From Propionicicella superfundia DSM 22317 (lineage in GTDB: Bacteria > Actinomycetota > Actinomycetes > Propionibacteriales > Propionibacteriaceae), in the NCBI RefSeq assembly GCF_000423465.1, contig NZ_KE384021.1:373115-437114 (forward strand): a stretch of 64,000 bases of DNA. The letters are read 5' to 3'. The position numbers and the translations under genes were made by a program. This document shows positions 43,111 through 51,869 of this stretch, piece by piece. The notes beneath the pieces are model-generated. The model had not been told where the DNA came from. It made no database searches and worked only from the letters and a program-made list of their open reading frames with translations. How positions within the stretch are numbered: the first letter of the stretch is position 1; every line of letters begins with the position of its first letter.

Positions 43111-44363
43111 CGAGAGCGCCGACGCGTCGCGGAGACGCCGCCGTCCTCGTCGGGGGACAACTGGTGGCCGCCGGCGGGGCCTTCGCCGTGAATCTCCTGG
43201 CGGCCCGGGCGATGTCGCCGGCGCAGCGCGGCGAACTGGCCTTCGCGCTGCAGATCGCCTACTTCGCCACGGTCTTCGCGCTGACCGGCCTGGAGCGCCC
43301 CTACATCTCGACGCGGTCGGGTCCGTTCCCGGATCATCTTCGCCGGTTCGTCTCGCTGGTCCTGCCCGGCATCGGGCTCGTTGCGCCGCTCACCGGCGTT
43401 CTCGTCGGCGCGATTCCGACGCTGGCGGGGTGGCTGGTGGGCGGAGCGGTCCTCGTCGCGGCGTATGTGGCGCTCAACGCCCTGTCCCGAAGCGTGCGGG
43501 CAGCGTTTCTCGTCAGCGGCGAGCGCCGGTGGTTCGTGTCGAATGCCGTCTTCACGCAGGTGGTCATCGTCGCCGGCGCGGTCGTGCTGGTGGTGCTCCG
43601 GGTGGCGAACCCGGTTGTGTGGATGGCGTTGTACACCCTGTCCGGTCTCGCTCCGCTCCTGATCCTCGGTCTCGCCCTGCGACGTCCGGCGGCCGCCGTC
43701 GACGGCGCCGACGTCCGTGTCCTGCGCCGCCGGGGTCTCAAGCTACTCGTCTCCGACCTCGGGAACACGGCGATGCTGCGGTCGGACCGGCTGCTGCTGC
43801 CGCTGCTCGGGTCGGCGGCGCAACTCGGTCTGTACGTCACGGTCGCGACCGTGATGGAGATGGCGACCTGGCCGGTCCAGCAGTGGGTCGACGCGTCCCT
43901 GCGCACCTGGACGAAGGAGAAGACCGGGCCGCTGACCCTGCTGCGCAGGATCGTGCTTCCGGCGCTGGGCCTGACCGCGGCGACGGCGGTGCTTCTCGGG
44001 GGGATCTGCTACGTCCTGGTGGTCCTCGTGCTCCCGGCGTCCTACCGTCCGTCGCTCCAGGTCGTCGTGCCGCTGGGGCTTGCCGCCGTCATCTATGCGT
44101 GGACGCGGGTTCAGCAGGGGATTCTCATCTCGGCGGGAGTCGCCGGACGCGTGACGGTGGCGGAGCTGTCCGGTATGGCCGCGTCGATCGCCGGATATGT
44201 CGTGTTCATTCCGGAGTGGGGGATGGGGGGCGCCGCGGCGGGGTCGATCCTCGGATACGCGGTCTGCGGTGTCGTCGGCGCGCTGTTCCTGCGGCAGGTG
44301 TCGTCGGGGACGTCCGCCGTCGGGGGAGCGAGACGGACCGGAGGTCGACGTGTCGAGAAGTGA
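43107..44363 (+). CDS. Polysaccharide flippase (Wzx/MATE-like, oligosaccharide flippase family)
   Basis: A 418-residue integral membrane protein with about twelve hydrophobic spans spread over its length. The first, 'VLVGGQLVAAGGAFAVNLLAARAMSPAQRGELAF', is the typical Polysacc_synt start. It should flip the lipid-linked repeat unit across the membrane. A moderately charged C-terminus overlaps the following glycosyltransferase gene by 14 nt. Confidence 0.87.
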   Translation: MTRAPTRRGDAAVLVGGQLVAAGGAFAVNLLAARAMSPAQRGELAFALQIAYFATVFALTGLERPYISTRSGPFPDHLRRFVSLVLPGIGLVAPLTGVLVGAIPTLAGWLVGGAVLVAAYVALNALSRSVRAAFLVSGERRWFVSNAVFTQVVIVAGAVVLVVLRVANPVVWMALYTLSGLAPLLILGLALRRPAAAVDGADVRVLRRRGLKLLVSDLGNTAMLRSDRLLLPLLGSAAQLGLYVTVATVMEMATWPVQQWVDASLRTWTKEKTGPLTLLRRIVLPALGLTAATAVLLGGICYVLVVLVLPASYRPSLQVVVPLGLAAVIYAWTRVQQGILISAGVAGRVTVAELSGMAASIAGYVVFIPEWGMGGAAAGSILGYAVCGVVGALFLRQVSSGTSAVGGARRTGGRRVEK

Positions 44364-45597
44364 TGTCCTCATGGTCGCTCACTACGTGGGCGATCCCGGG
44401 GGGACGAACAACAGGTTCAACGAGCTCGCCGAGCGGCTGCAGGCCGGTGTCGGCGACGTCGAGCTCGTGACGTCGTCCTTCTCCCATCGACGCAAGCGGC
44501 AGCGCGTGGAGGGCGGAGTCGGCACGCCGTATGCCTTCACCGCGATCCCCGAGCCGGGATACCGGACGAACGTGTCGCTGCGCCGGATCGTCAGCCACAG
44601 GGTGTTCGCGCGCCGCGTGCGCAGGTACCTGGAAAGGCGGACACCGCCGGATCTCCTCTATTGCGCCGTGCCGTCGCTGGCCGCGGCCGGCGTCGTCGCG
44701 CGCTACGCGAGGCGGCGGGGGGTTCCGCTGGTCCTGGACGTGCAGGATCTGTGGCCCGAGGCCTTCTTGATGGTGATCCGTCCGAGGTGGCTGGGCAGGC
44801 TCGTGATGCGGCCCGTCTTCCGGCGGGCGGAGTCGGTCTACCGGGCGGCCGATCGCGTCGTCACGGTGTCCCGCACGTACTCGGATCGGGTCCTCGCCGC
44901 CCGTGGCGGGCGCGGCGGCGTGTCGACGGTTCATCTCGGGACCGATCTGGAGAGGTTCGACCGCTGGGCGGGTGGATCGCGCCCGTCGCCGCGGAGCGGG
45001 ATCCGGCTGGCGTACATCGGCACCTTGGGCAGGAGCTACGACCTCGCGACGGTGTTCGAGGCGATGCGGCTCGCCGGAGAGGCGGGGATCGGCGACGTCA
45101 GCATCACCGTCATGGGCACGGGGCCGCTCGATCGCGAGGTCAGGGCGGCGGCCGTCACGTGCGGCGTGGAGGCGGAGTTCACCGGTCACCTCCCGTACCC
45201 CGACATGGTGCGCCGTCTCGCGGCGTGCGATGTCGCGGTCAATCCCATCAGGTCCGGCTCGGCGGGCAGTGTCATCAACAAGGTCGCCGACTACGCGGCC
45301 GCCGGCCTGCCCGTCATCAACACGCAGGATTCGAGCGAGTACAGGTCGCTGCTGACGGCGTACAGGGCGGGGATCAACTGCCCCCCGGAGAGTCCCGAGC
45401 CGCTGATGGAGGCCATCGGCCTGTTGAGTTCCTCCGACGTCCTGCGGCGGACGATGGGGGCAAACAGCCGCCGCCTCGCGGAGGAGGTCTTCGACCGTGC
45501 CCGCACCTATGGGGAGATCGTCGACCTGGTTCGCCGGACGCTCGATGCCGGAGACGCCGACGACCTCGTCCGAGGCGAGGCAGCGCCCGCGAACTGA
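44350..45597 (+). CDS. Glycosyltransferase family 4
   Basis: A 415-residue GT-B enzyme. The N-terminal domain includes 'LMVAHYVGDPGGTNNRFNELAERL' and 'PLVLDVQDLWPEAF', as in WbuB-like GT4 enzymes. The C-terminal donor domain has 'LAYIGTLGRSYDLATVFEAM', 'FTGHLPYPDMVRRLAACDVAVNPIR' and the E-x7-type segment 'AGSVINKVADYAAAGLPVI', where the usual catalytic 'P.K..EYMA.G.P' is shifted to 'NKVADYAAAGLP'. It adds a sugar to the growing lipid-linked unit. The GTG at 44350 overlaps the flippase gene. Confidence 0.9.
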   Translation: MSRSDVLMVAHYVGDPGGTNNRFNELAERLQAGVGDVELVTSSFSHRRKRQRVEGGVGTPYAFTAIPEPGYRTNVSLRRIVSHRVFARRVRRYLERRTPPDLLYCAVPSLAAAGVVARYARRRGVPLVLDVQDLWPEAFLMVIRPRWLGRLVMRPVFRRAESVYRAADRVVTVSRTYSDRVLAARGGRGGVSTVHLGTDLERFDRWAGGSRPSPRSGIRLAYIGTLGRSYDLATVFEAMRLAGEAGIGDVSITVMGTGPLDREVRAAAVTCGVEAEFTGHLPYPDMVRRLAACDVAVNPIRSGSAGSVINKVADYAAAGLPVINTQDSSEYRSLLTAYRAGINCPPESPEPLMEAIGLLSSSDVLRRTMGANSRRLAEEVFDRARTYGEIVDLVRRTLDAGDADDLVRGEAAPAN

Positions 45598-45655
45598 TCG
45601 CTCGGGCGCGAATCCGCCGCGCGGGGCCGACACGAACGAGAAGGGGGGAACGTCC

Positions 45656-46939
45656 TTGCCGAAGACCGGCTCATCGCGATCGAGGACCCTCGGCCCCGGC
45701 CTGGGGGACGACGTGGCCGCCGGGTCGTCCTCCGTGTGGCCATCGACTCTGGTCGCGGCCGTCCTGATATCGCTCGGTCCTGTCGCGGCCTGCTCGATCA
45801 CGGGGGACTGGTCCCGGTATGTTCTGCTCGTCGTCGTCGCCGCGTGCCTTCAGTACGCCGTGCTCGCCTGGCCGGTCGTCACCCGCCGCATCGGCCCCGG
45901 CGTCGGGTGGCTGGGTGTCGCCCTCGTCTATGGGGTGGCGCAGTCCGTGACCCTGTGGTCGACGTTGCTCGACCAGGGTTCGTTCGACGTGCTCGATCTC
46001 GTGGCGCTGGCCGGGAAGGTCGTGGGCGTCCTGCTGTTCGCCGGTGTCGCGTCGCGGATGCGGGTGGGCATTCGAGGTCTTCGTCCGTTCCTTCTCGTGT
46101 TCCTGGCCACGTCGATCGTCGCCTGCCTCTACAACCTCGTCGCCTTCGGGGACCAGTTCGGACGGTTGCTGTCCGTCAGCTCGAGCTATCAGCTCGACTT
46201 CCGCGGGTTCTTCGCCAATCGAAACCAGTTCGGACACTTCCTCTTCCTGTCGCTCGTCGCGCACGAGCTGCTTCTGTGTCGTCGACGGGTGCGCATCCGT
46301 AACGTCGTGCTGGGGCTGCTGCACGTCGTCTCCTTGCTGCTGACCATGTCGCGAGGCTCGCTGCTGGGTGCGTTCGTGTTCTTGAGCGCGATGGCGGTTC
46401 GAGGGTCGCGGTTGAGCAGGTCGCTGCTGCTGCTGTGCGGTGCCGCCGCGCTGGTGGGCTGGGCGGCGCTCCCGCAGTCGCTGTTCGCGGAGCTCGCCGA
46501 GGTCGTGTTCCGCCCGGACTCGGGGCTCGCGGGTCGTGACGATGCCTGGTCTCATGGGATCCAGGTCTGGCTGGGGACGAACGTCTTCTTCGGGGTGGGG
46601 TCGTTTCGTGGTGTCGCCCTGGCCCAGGCCGGCGGCATGTCCGTGAGCGAGTTCCACAGCTTCTTCCTCGAAACCCTCGTGAGCGGCGGCCTCGCCGAGC
46701 TCGCGCTGGTCCTGCTCGTCCTCGGAGTCGCATGGCGATCCCTGAAGGGCTCGACTGCGGACAGGTCGTTCGTCGGGATCTACGGCAGCGCCTTCCTCGC
46801 CTTGGTCCTCCTCGCGTCGGTGGAGAGCGTCAGCTTCTTCACGGTCGGGTTCGTCGGAACCGTCTTCACGGTCTTCTTCGTGTCCATTCCGCTTCTCGTG
46901 GGCGCGGACGAGGGCGGGGCCACGCCTCGCCCCGGCTGA
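45656..46939 (+). CDS. O-antigen ligase/polymerase-like membrane protein (Wzy candidate)
   Basis: A 427-residue protein with about ten to twelve hydrophobic spans. A large external loop lies around 'FRPDSGLAGRDDAWSHGIQVWLGTNVFFGVGSF', with 'SEFHSFFLETLVSGGLAELALVLLVL' after it, as in Wzy_C/O-antigen ligase proteins. It probably polymerises the repeat units outside. The TTG at 45656 is chosen because AGGGGGGAA lies just before it. It is the last gene of the operon; downstream sequence changes character. Confidence 0.82.
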   Translation: MPKTGSSRSRTLGPGLGDDVAAGSSSVWPSTLVAAVLISLGPVAACSITGDWSRYVLLVVVAACLQYAVLAWPVVTRRIGPGVGWLGVALVYGVAQSVTLWSTLLDQGSFDVLDLVALAGKVVGVLLFAGVASRMRVGIRGLRPFLLVFLATSIVACLYNLVAFGDQFGRLLSVSSSYQLDFRGFFANRNQFGHFLFLSLVAHELLLCRRRVRIRNVVLGLLHVVSLLLTMSRGSLLGAFVFLSAMAVRGSRLSRSLLLLCGAAALVGWAALPQSLFAELAEVVFRPDSGLAGRDDAWSHGIQVWLGTNVFFGVGSFRGVALAQAGGMSVSEFHSFFLETLVSGGLAELALVLLVLGVAWRSLKGSTADRSFVGIYGSAFLALVLLASVESVSFFTVGFVGTVFTVFFVSIPLLVGADEGGATPRPG

Positions 46940-46981
46940 GGAGCGCAGCACCTTCGCGATCGCAGGCTGGACGCCGGTCGG

Positions 46982-47098
46982 CTACGCCCTGACCAGCTCG
47001 AAGCTCGCCGCAACGACGTCCACGGTGTCCTCCTTGAGCAGGATGACCCAATGGTTCAGGTTCGTCGTTCGGGCCGAGGCGAAGCTCGCACCTGCCAT
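46982..47098 (-). CDS. Small ORF (38 aa), possible remnant downstream of mcrC
   Basis: MAGASFASARTT... to ...VVAASFELVRA. The composition looks protein-like, with a hydrophobic strand pattern (NHWVILLKEDTVDVVAASFEL), and it resembles the C-terminal end of a larger protein. No RBS is evident. It lies 19 nt after the mcrC stop on the same strand. It may be the tail of a gene broken when the accessory region was inserted, or a short real gene. No family is recognised. Confidence 0.25.
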   Translation of the reverse strand: MAGASFASARTTNLNHWVILLKEDTVDVVAASFELVRA

Positions 47099-47117
47099 CC
47101 GACGGCGTCGCAGAACC

Positions 47118-48305
47118 TCAGTGTCCGAACCGCAGATACCGAGCGAGCCGGTCGAACTCGTCGGCAATGTCATCGAACGACCCTGAGAGGCCGACCTGGA
47201 AGGTGTCGAGAACCGTCCCAGATTGGCGTACCTCGATCGAGTGCGGCGGTCGTGGCTCGTCACCGGCGTCGCAGTAGATCAGGACGCCTCGCGGGAGTCC
47301 GAGGGATGTGCAGTAGGCCAGCAGTTGGTAGTAGTCGGCGTTGCGTCCCCGGCCGGCGCTGATGAGTTTGTACTTGCTGTCCGCGACGAGCACATTGGTG
47401 CCGGATTGGTCGGCGAAGAGGAGGTCCGGCTCGGTCGGCACGCGATGGGCGACGTCCAGCGGTACTTTGTGTTTGTCGATGCCCCAGGTGCCGCGCAGTT
47501 GGTGCTTCAGGCTGGCAAAGACGAAGTCTTCGAACACGTCGTTCATGTTGATCATGAAGGATGAGACCGCTGTACGCCCAGCACCTTGCGAAGGTCCGCC
47601 GGCTCGCAGGATGATGCGCGCGAGCTGGACGGTGCTTCGGTAGTGCTCGTTGAGGCGCGTCAGGACGTCAGTGTGGCCCGACAGGTCATCGGGCCGTAGT
47701 GGTCCGACTCCCGCCAGGAGCTTCAAGAGGCGCCGCAGCGTGAAGGCGGACTGCGGCGGGACGGCCGGGTTACGGAGAAGGGCAAGCGCTGCGGCCGCAG
47801 CAATGCGGTTGGGACGGGTGTCGATCGACCAATCGTCGTAGCGGCAGGCGATCGGGGTCGGGAGGCTGACAGCTTTCGCTTGAGCCGGCCAGTCGATACG
47901 GCCGCGGAGCGCAATGACGCGATCAGTCTCTTCGACGTACGCGCGGTCGACCCCGAGCACCAGGCTGCGTTCGAGCATCCGTGCGTACCACGTGGCGACC
48001 GCTGCCGTGAGGCTCCCGGTGGCTTGGCCGATCTCGCTCTGGCTGAATGCGATCCGCTCGGTGCTCCAGGCCATCAGGTACAGGACGTTCGCCACCGGCA
48101 CTTTGGGCACGATGTGGAGGACGATCCCCGGGACGGAGATCGAGCCGACATAGGAGGACGCGCGGATCAGGTAGCCGTGCGGGCCGGGCGACAGCGCGAG
48201 GCGGGTGCCTGCGGCTGCCTGCAACCGGCGGGCCGCGCTGTCGGTGAGTTCCACCTCGATCTGCTGGTACTCCGCGAGTTGGCACACCAGCGTCTCATCC
48301 GGCAT
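47118..48305 (-). CDS. mcrC: McrC-family restriction endonuclease subunit
   Basis: A 395-residue McrC-like protein, the nuclease and assembly partner of McrB in methyl-dependent restriction. The N-terminal part ('GYLIRASSYVGSISVPGIVLHIVPKVPVANVLYLM') is typical. The PD-(D/E)xK nuclease site is seen as 'PDLLFADQ' followed by 'VLVADSKYK'. Its ATG lies 6 nt after the McrB stop, so both are made from one message. The coding sequence is visibly less GC-rich than the polysaccharide and hut genes, consistent with transfer. Confidence 0.92.
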   Translation of the reverse strand: MPDETLVCQLAEYQQIEVELTDSAARRLQAAAGTRLALSPGPHGYLIRASSYVGSISVPGIVLHIVPKVPVANVLYLMAWSTERIAFSQSEIGQATGSLTAAVATWYARMLERSLVLGVDRAYVEETDRVIALRGRIDWPAQAKAVSLPTPIACRYDDWSIDTRPNRIAAAAALALLRNPAVPPQSAFTLRRLLKLLAGVGPLRPDDLSGHTDVLTRLNEHYRSTVQLARIILRAGGPSQGAGRTAVSSFMINMNDVFEDFVFASLKHQLRGTWGIDKHKVPLDVAHRVPTEPDLLFADQSGTNVLVADSKYKLISAGRGRNADYYQLLAYCTSLGLPRGVLIYCDAGDEPRPPHSIEVRQSGTVLDTFQVGLSGSFDDIADEFDRLARYLRFGH

Positions 48306-48311
48306 CCCCGG

Positions 48312-50807
48312 TCACTGCTCCGGTTCGGTTGCTGACGCAGCCCCGGCGGCTGCCTCTGCCTCCGCCGTGGCGTCGTCGTCGTTGGGCAGGCGCAGCTTCG
48401 CGGCATAGCGGCGCCGGACGGCCGTCCATTGCCAGGCGGCGAGTTCCTCCGTCCTTCCCCATAGGAGCTCTTCGAGTGTGGGGTAGATGTTGAACTCCCA
48501 GATGCGTTGCAGGGCCCCTTCGGACAGGTCATCCTTCATGAAGTGGCTTGGGCCGATGACGAGATGGTCGCCGATCTGTCCCTGGAGTTCCGAGTTCACC
48601 GCGTCGAGCAGGTCGGCGACCGCCGTGTCGCGGCCGTGATCGCTGAGCCAGCGCCGCAGCAGGCCTTTCATCTCGCCGAGGTGCGGGAAGAACGGAATGA
48701 AGTGGAAGCGTCGCCGTAGCGCAGCGTCGACGAGTGCCACCGACCGATCGGCAGTGTTCATGGTGGCGATGAAGAACAGGTTCTCGGGCAACTCGAACTT
48801 CTCGCCCGGCCGATAGAGCGTTGCGACGGGCTCTTGTCGGTACTCGAGGAGGAAGAGCAGTTCGCCGAACACCTTCGGAAGATTGGCACGGTTCAGTTCG
48901 TCGATGACCATGACGTACCGATGGTTGGGGTTGTCTGTGGCGTCCTTCGCCATCTGTGAGAGCGGCCCTCGGCGCAGTTCGTAGCTCACGGCGCCGTCCT
49001 CGTCGAGCCTCGGACGCAGCCCCTCGAAGAAGTCCTCGTAGGTGGTAGCCGGGTGGAACTGTACGACAGTCACCCGATCCGGGTCTTCCTCCACCATGGC
49101 CCGTGCCAGCCGCTTGGCGATGTAGGTCTTGCCGGTGCCGGGCGGGCCGTAGAAGACCACCTGACCCTTGTCTTCGAGCAGCGTGACGATCTTGTCCAGG
49201 AAGGCGCGATCGACATGAAGATCCTTCGCGGCTGAGGCGATGAAGTCCTTCGTCTGCACCGCGGTGTCGTCGGGTGGCTCAACAGGATCCTCGGGCTCCT
49301 CACCCGTTTCGTGTGCGTCATCCATCTGGGCGCCGCCCTGGAAGGCCGTGAAGTCGTTCCACTCGTCTTCCGTCCACGAATCCGGGCGTTCACTGAGATA
49401 CCCCAAAGTCCACAACGCCCCTTGTACGTCGAGTCGATCGCGCATGGGTCGTTCCCAGCCGGAGGTGTCGCGGAGCAGTTCGTCGAAGAAGACATACGCG
49501 CGACACACAAACTGTCCCGGCGACGTGTTGGCCGGTTCGTTGCCCCAGCCAGCGAGTCTCCAGAACTTCCGGGTCATCTCGACCGTGAGCGGGGGGTGAG
49601 TCTCGGGTTCCGTCGCCATCAGGAGCCCTGACGCGAGGTTCACAGCAGCACCGGTCGTCGTGAGGCCAGCCGGACGGATGCCGTCGGCGAACGCATCGAT
49701 TCGCGACTTCTCGGAGCTTCCAGGGTCGGATTCCCACAGGGCACGCAGCGCCGCTTCAGCATCGTCTGGATTGTCCTTCGCCCAGCGGACGAAGTCGCCC
49801 TTGCGTCGCCATCCGAGCAGGTTGTTCTCGCGATGGGCAAGCCCTCGCCGCAGGGTGTCGTACCAGTCGGACTCCCGTGCAAGCAGGGCTGCGCGTCCTT
49901 TGGCGAACTCTTCCGCGACGGACAGCTTGTAGTTGCGCTCGAGTCCGCCCAGGTCGAGCGTGGCCCAGATTCGCCCCAGCCAGCGAAGAAGTGCATCCCA
50001 CGCCTTCGGGTTCTTCAGCCACAGGTGGAGCAGCGGGTCAACGTCCTCGGAGTAGAAGCTGAAGTCGTCGCCGTAGATCGGTTCGAGGCCCTCGCGGATA
50101 CGAAGAAGCGCCCGGTCGGGGTCTGCCTCACCGCCTGTGAGATCGGCGAACCGCTCGATGAGCAGCCTCCTGTGGCGGTCAGACGAGATGTGCTCAAAGG
50201 TGTCCGGGAAGACAAGGTGGAGCAGGCCGAGCTTCGCAGCGTCGCCGGACGGAGCTGGCACGGCAAGAACGAAGTCCCGGAACGCGAATGGGTCCTGGAG
50301 CAGCGCCGTGTACTCCTGGGGCGGCAGCCGCTGGAGAGCGGTGCTGGCACGGATCACGGACGTGATCTGCGTGCCGCGCCGGGTCATCGGCCACGTACCT
50401 GGGTGCGCGAACCCGGGTCTTAGCGAGGCTACGATCTCTGGCGGCACCTGGGGCCGATCCGGATGCCAGGAGAGGATCGCGTTGAGATCCGAGAGCTTCC
50501 TCGGAGCCGAGATCGCGCCCTCCCAGATCCACCAGAAGAAGGGAAAGTGCAGCTCGACCATCAGTTGCACGGCATCTGGCGAAGCGCCGCTCAACTGCTC
50601 CTGAAGCTTGGCCAGGAACGATTTGTCAGACGAGTCATCCGGGTGGCCGACGAAGCGATCCTCAAGCTCAAGGAGGTTCTCGAGGGTCCAGATCTTTGTT
50701 CCTGGCGTCAGTATCGAGTCACGTTCAGGCAGCACCCGGGAGGCCCAGTCCCACGCGAACCGGTAGATGCGTTCCTCTCCCTCAACGTCCCCGCGCTTGC
50801 TCCTCAT
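48312..50807 (-). CDS. mcrB: McrB-family AAA+ restriction GTPase with long N-terminal domain
   Basis: An 831-residue protein. The last 300 residues form the McrB AAA+ motor: Walker A GPPGTGKT at about 554-561, Walker B 'YVMVIDELNRANLPKVFGELLFLLEYR', sensor 'FIATMNTADRSVALVDAALRRRF'. The roughly 500-residue N-terminal part is large for the family and presumably recognises modified DNA; it has no obvious motif. The ATG at 50807 is preferred because GGGAGGG precedes it; an ATG 22 codons upstream also exists. With McrC it should cut DNA with modified cytosines, as phage defence. Confidence 0.92.
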   Translation of the reverse strand: MRSKRGDVEGEERIYRFAWDWASRVLPERDSILTPGTKIWTLENLLELEDRFVGHPDDSSDKSFLAKLQEQLSGASPDAVQLMVELHFPFFWWIWEGAISAPRKLSDLNAILSWHPDRPQVPPEIVASLRPGFAHPGTWPMTRRGTQITSVIRASTALQRLPPQEYTALLQDPFAFRDFVLAVPAPSGDAAKLGLLHLVFPDTFEHISSDRHRRLLIERFADLTGGEADPDRALLRIREGLEPIYGDDFSFYSEDVDPLLHLWLKNPKAWDALLRWLGRIWATLDLGGLERNYKLSVAEEFAKGRAALLARESDWYDTLRRGLAHRENNLLGWRRKGDFVRWAKDNPDDAEAALRALWESDPGSSEKSRIDAFADGIRPAGLTTTGAAVNLASGLLMATEPETHPPLTVEMTRKFWRLAGWGNEPANTSPGQFVCRAYVFFDELLRDTSGWERPMRDRLDVQGALWTLGYLSERPDSWTEDEWNDFTAFQGGAQMDDAHETGEEPEDPVEPPDDTAVQTKDFIASAAKDLHVDRAFLDKIVTLLEDKGQVVFYGPPGTGKTYIAKRLARAMVEEDPDRVTVVQFHPATTYEDFFEGLRPRLDEDGAVSYELRRGPLSQMAKDATDNPNHRYVMVIDELNRANLPKVFGELLFLLEYRQEPVATLYRPGEKFELPENLFFIATMNTADRSVALVDAALRRRFHFIPFFPHLGEMKGLLRRWLSDHGRDTAVADLLDAVNSELQGQIGDHLVIGPSHFMKDDLSEGALQRIWEFNIYPTLEELLWGRTEELAAWQWTAVRRRYAAKLRLPNDDDATAEAEAAAGAASATEPEQ

Positions 50808-51154
50808 CGGTGTCCGCCCTCCCGAGAACGGGGCTTTCGGCTGACACAGCCCGATCGCGTGACTGGTCGGCAACGTCGCCCACTTCGAATACGAAGAAAC
50901 TTAGCGACTCAACGCGGGCACCGAGGCGCAGACCTGCACGCGGCATGGCCGTCCGGTGCGGCCTGCTGTCAGCGGAATCCCGAATGTGAACCCTGCGCTA
51001 CCGGTGCTCGCTGAGTTCCAGGCGGTGGCGGCCGGTCGTCGGACCCTGGTGGAGGGACCCGAATCCGATGTGCTCTGTCGCGCTGGCAGCGTCTTTCGCC
51101 GCGTGCGGCGCGTTGGTGCGAGCGGAGGGATCGAAGGCATCCAGGTCACTGGCG
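50808..51154. other. 347-nt gap between mcrB and the TA pair
   Basis: This stretch should contain the mcrB promoter on the minus strand. Short open frames occur, but none has a convincing start or composition. No repeat, tRNA or terminator was recognised. Confidence 0.35.
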
Positions 51155-51553
51155 TCACGGTCCGGTCGGCCGAGACTGGGCCGTGGGCGGCTCATGCCAT
51201 TTCGCGAGGAGGAGCGCTGCCTCCTGGTAGGCGGTGGTGCTGCCGGCGATCGCGATGACGAGGTCGTACGCGTCGTCGTCGGGGGCGTCAAGGGAGGTGT
51301 CGTTGAGGCCGTAGAAGACGACCGTGGCGAGCCAGCCGAGGCGTTTGTTGCCATCGATCAGAGCATGGTTGCGGACCAGTGATTCCAGCAGCACCGCGGC
51401 CTTGTCGTCCAAAGTGGGGTAGGCGTCCTGCCCGAACACGGTGACCTGCGGGCGGTGCAGTGCCGAGTCGAGCAGGCCGATGTCACGGATCGGCCCAACG
51501 CCCAGGTCTTCGATCAGGGCCAGGACGTCCTCGAGCGTGAGGTGCTCGGTCAC
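51155..51553 (-). CDS. Doc/Fic-type toxin (death-on-curing family)
   Basis: A 132-residue Fic-fold toxin. The active-site loop 'HALIDGNKRLGW' at residues 63-74 has the His, Asp-Gly-Asn-Lys and Arg of Doc. Doc proteins phosphorylate elongation factor EF-Tu and stop translation. The N-terminal 'EDVLALIEDLGVGPIRDIGLLDSALHRPQ' is typical. The ATG overlaps the antitoxin stop by 4 nt, the standard TA arrangement with the antitoxin first. Confidence 0.92.
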   Translation of the reverse strand: MTEHLTLEDVLALIEDLGVGPIRDIGLLDSALHRPQVTVFGQDAYPTLDDKAAVLLESLVRNHALIDGNKRLGWLATVVFYGLNDTSLDAPDDDAYDLVIAIAGSTTAYQEAALLLAKWHEPPTAQSRPTGP

Positions 51554-51753
51554 TGGCCGAGGCGGTCCAGAAGGTCCGCGTATCGCTGCCGGGCATCGGC
51601 CGACAGGGTGCGGATCTTGTCCTGCCGCAGCCGGCGGGATGCCGCCTCGTGGATCGCCCGCACCGTGGCCTCCTGCTTGCTGATGCCGTCAGCCTCGGCG
51701 AGCAGGGTGAGGGCTCGCTCGTCTTCGGGAGTGAGTCGAAGAGTCATCGCCAT
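51550..51753 (-). CDS. Ribbon-helix-helix antitoxin for Doc-type toxin
   Basis: A 67-residue protein. The N-terminal 'MTLRLTPEDERALTLLAEADGISKQEATVRAIHEA' fits a ribbon-helix-helix DNA-binding domain; the C-terminal half is charged and should wrap the toxin. The ATG at 51753 is favoured by TATCAT exactly 6 nt upstream (leaderless); the ATG two codons later (51747) is possible. A perfect palindrome overlapping the promoter suggests autoregulation. Confidence 0.8.
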   Translation of the reverse strand: MAMTLRLTPEDERALTLLAEADGISKQEATVRAIHEAASRRLRQDKIRTLSADARQRYADLLDRLGQ

Positions 51754-51759
51754 GCCGTC

Positions 51760-51779
51760 ATGATACCAACCTGGTATCA
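51760..51779 (-). promoter_or_regulatory. Operator palindrome and -10 of the Doc TA operon
   Basis: TGATACCA-ACC-TGGTATCA (51761-51779) is a perfect 8-bp inverted repeat with a 3-nt spacer. On the minus strand it contains the -10 TATCAT (complement of 51760-51765), six bases before the antitoxin ATG. An RHH dimer pair bound here would cover the promoter, giving conditional autorepression. Confidence 0.75.
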
Positions 51780-51869
51780 CATGACCGCGCGCGGCTCCGC
51801 CGCGTTGAGAACCGCTACGTCCTCAGCGGTTGCGCCCAACCTGCGGGCGTCCGAGCCAGTCTGGACCAC

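Noticed and set aside
46940-47117. Second copy of the tRNA-Arg 3' end as attL/attR
   Set aside because: I searched the left side of the accessory region by eye for the CGAATCTTGCTGGGGCC segment and did not find it. A proper search including flanking DNA is needed.
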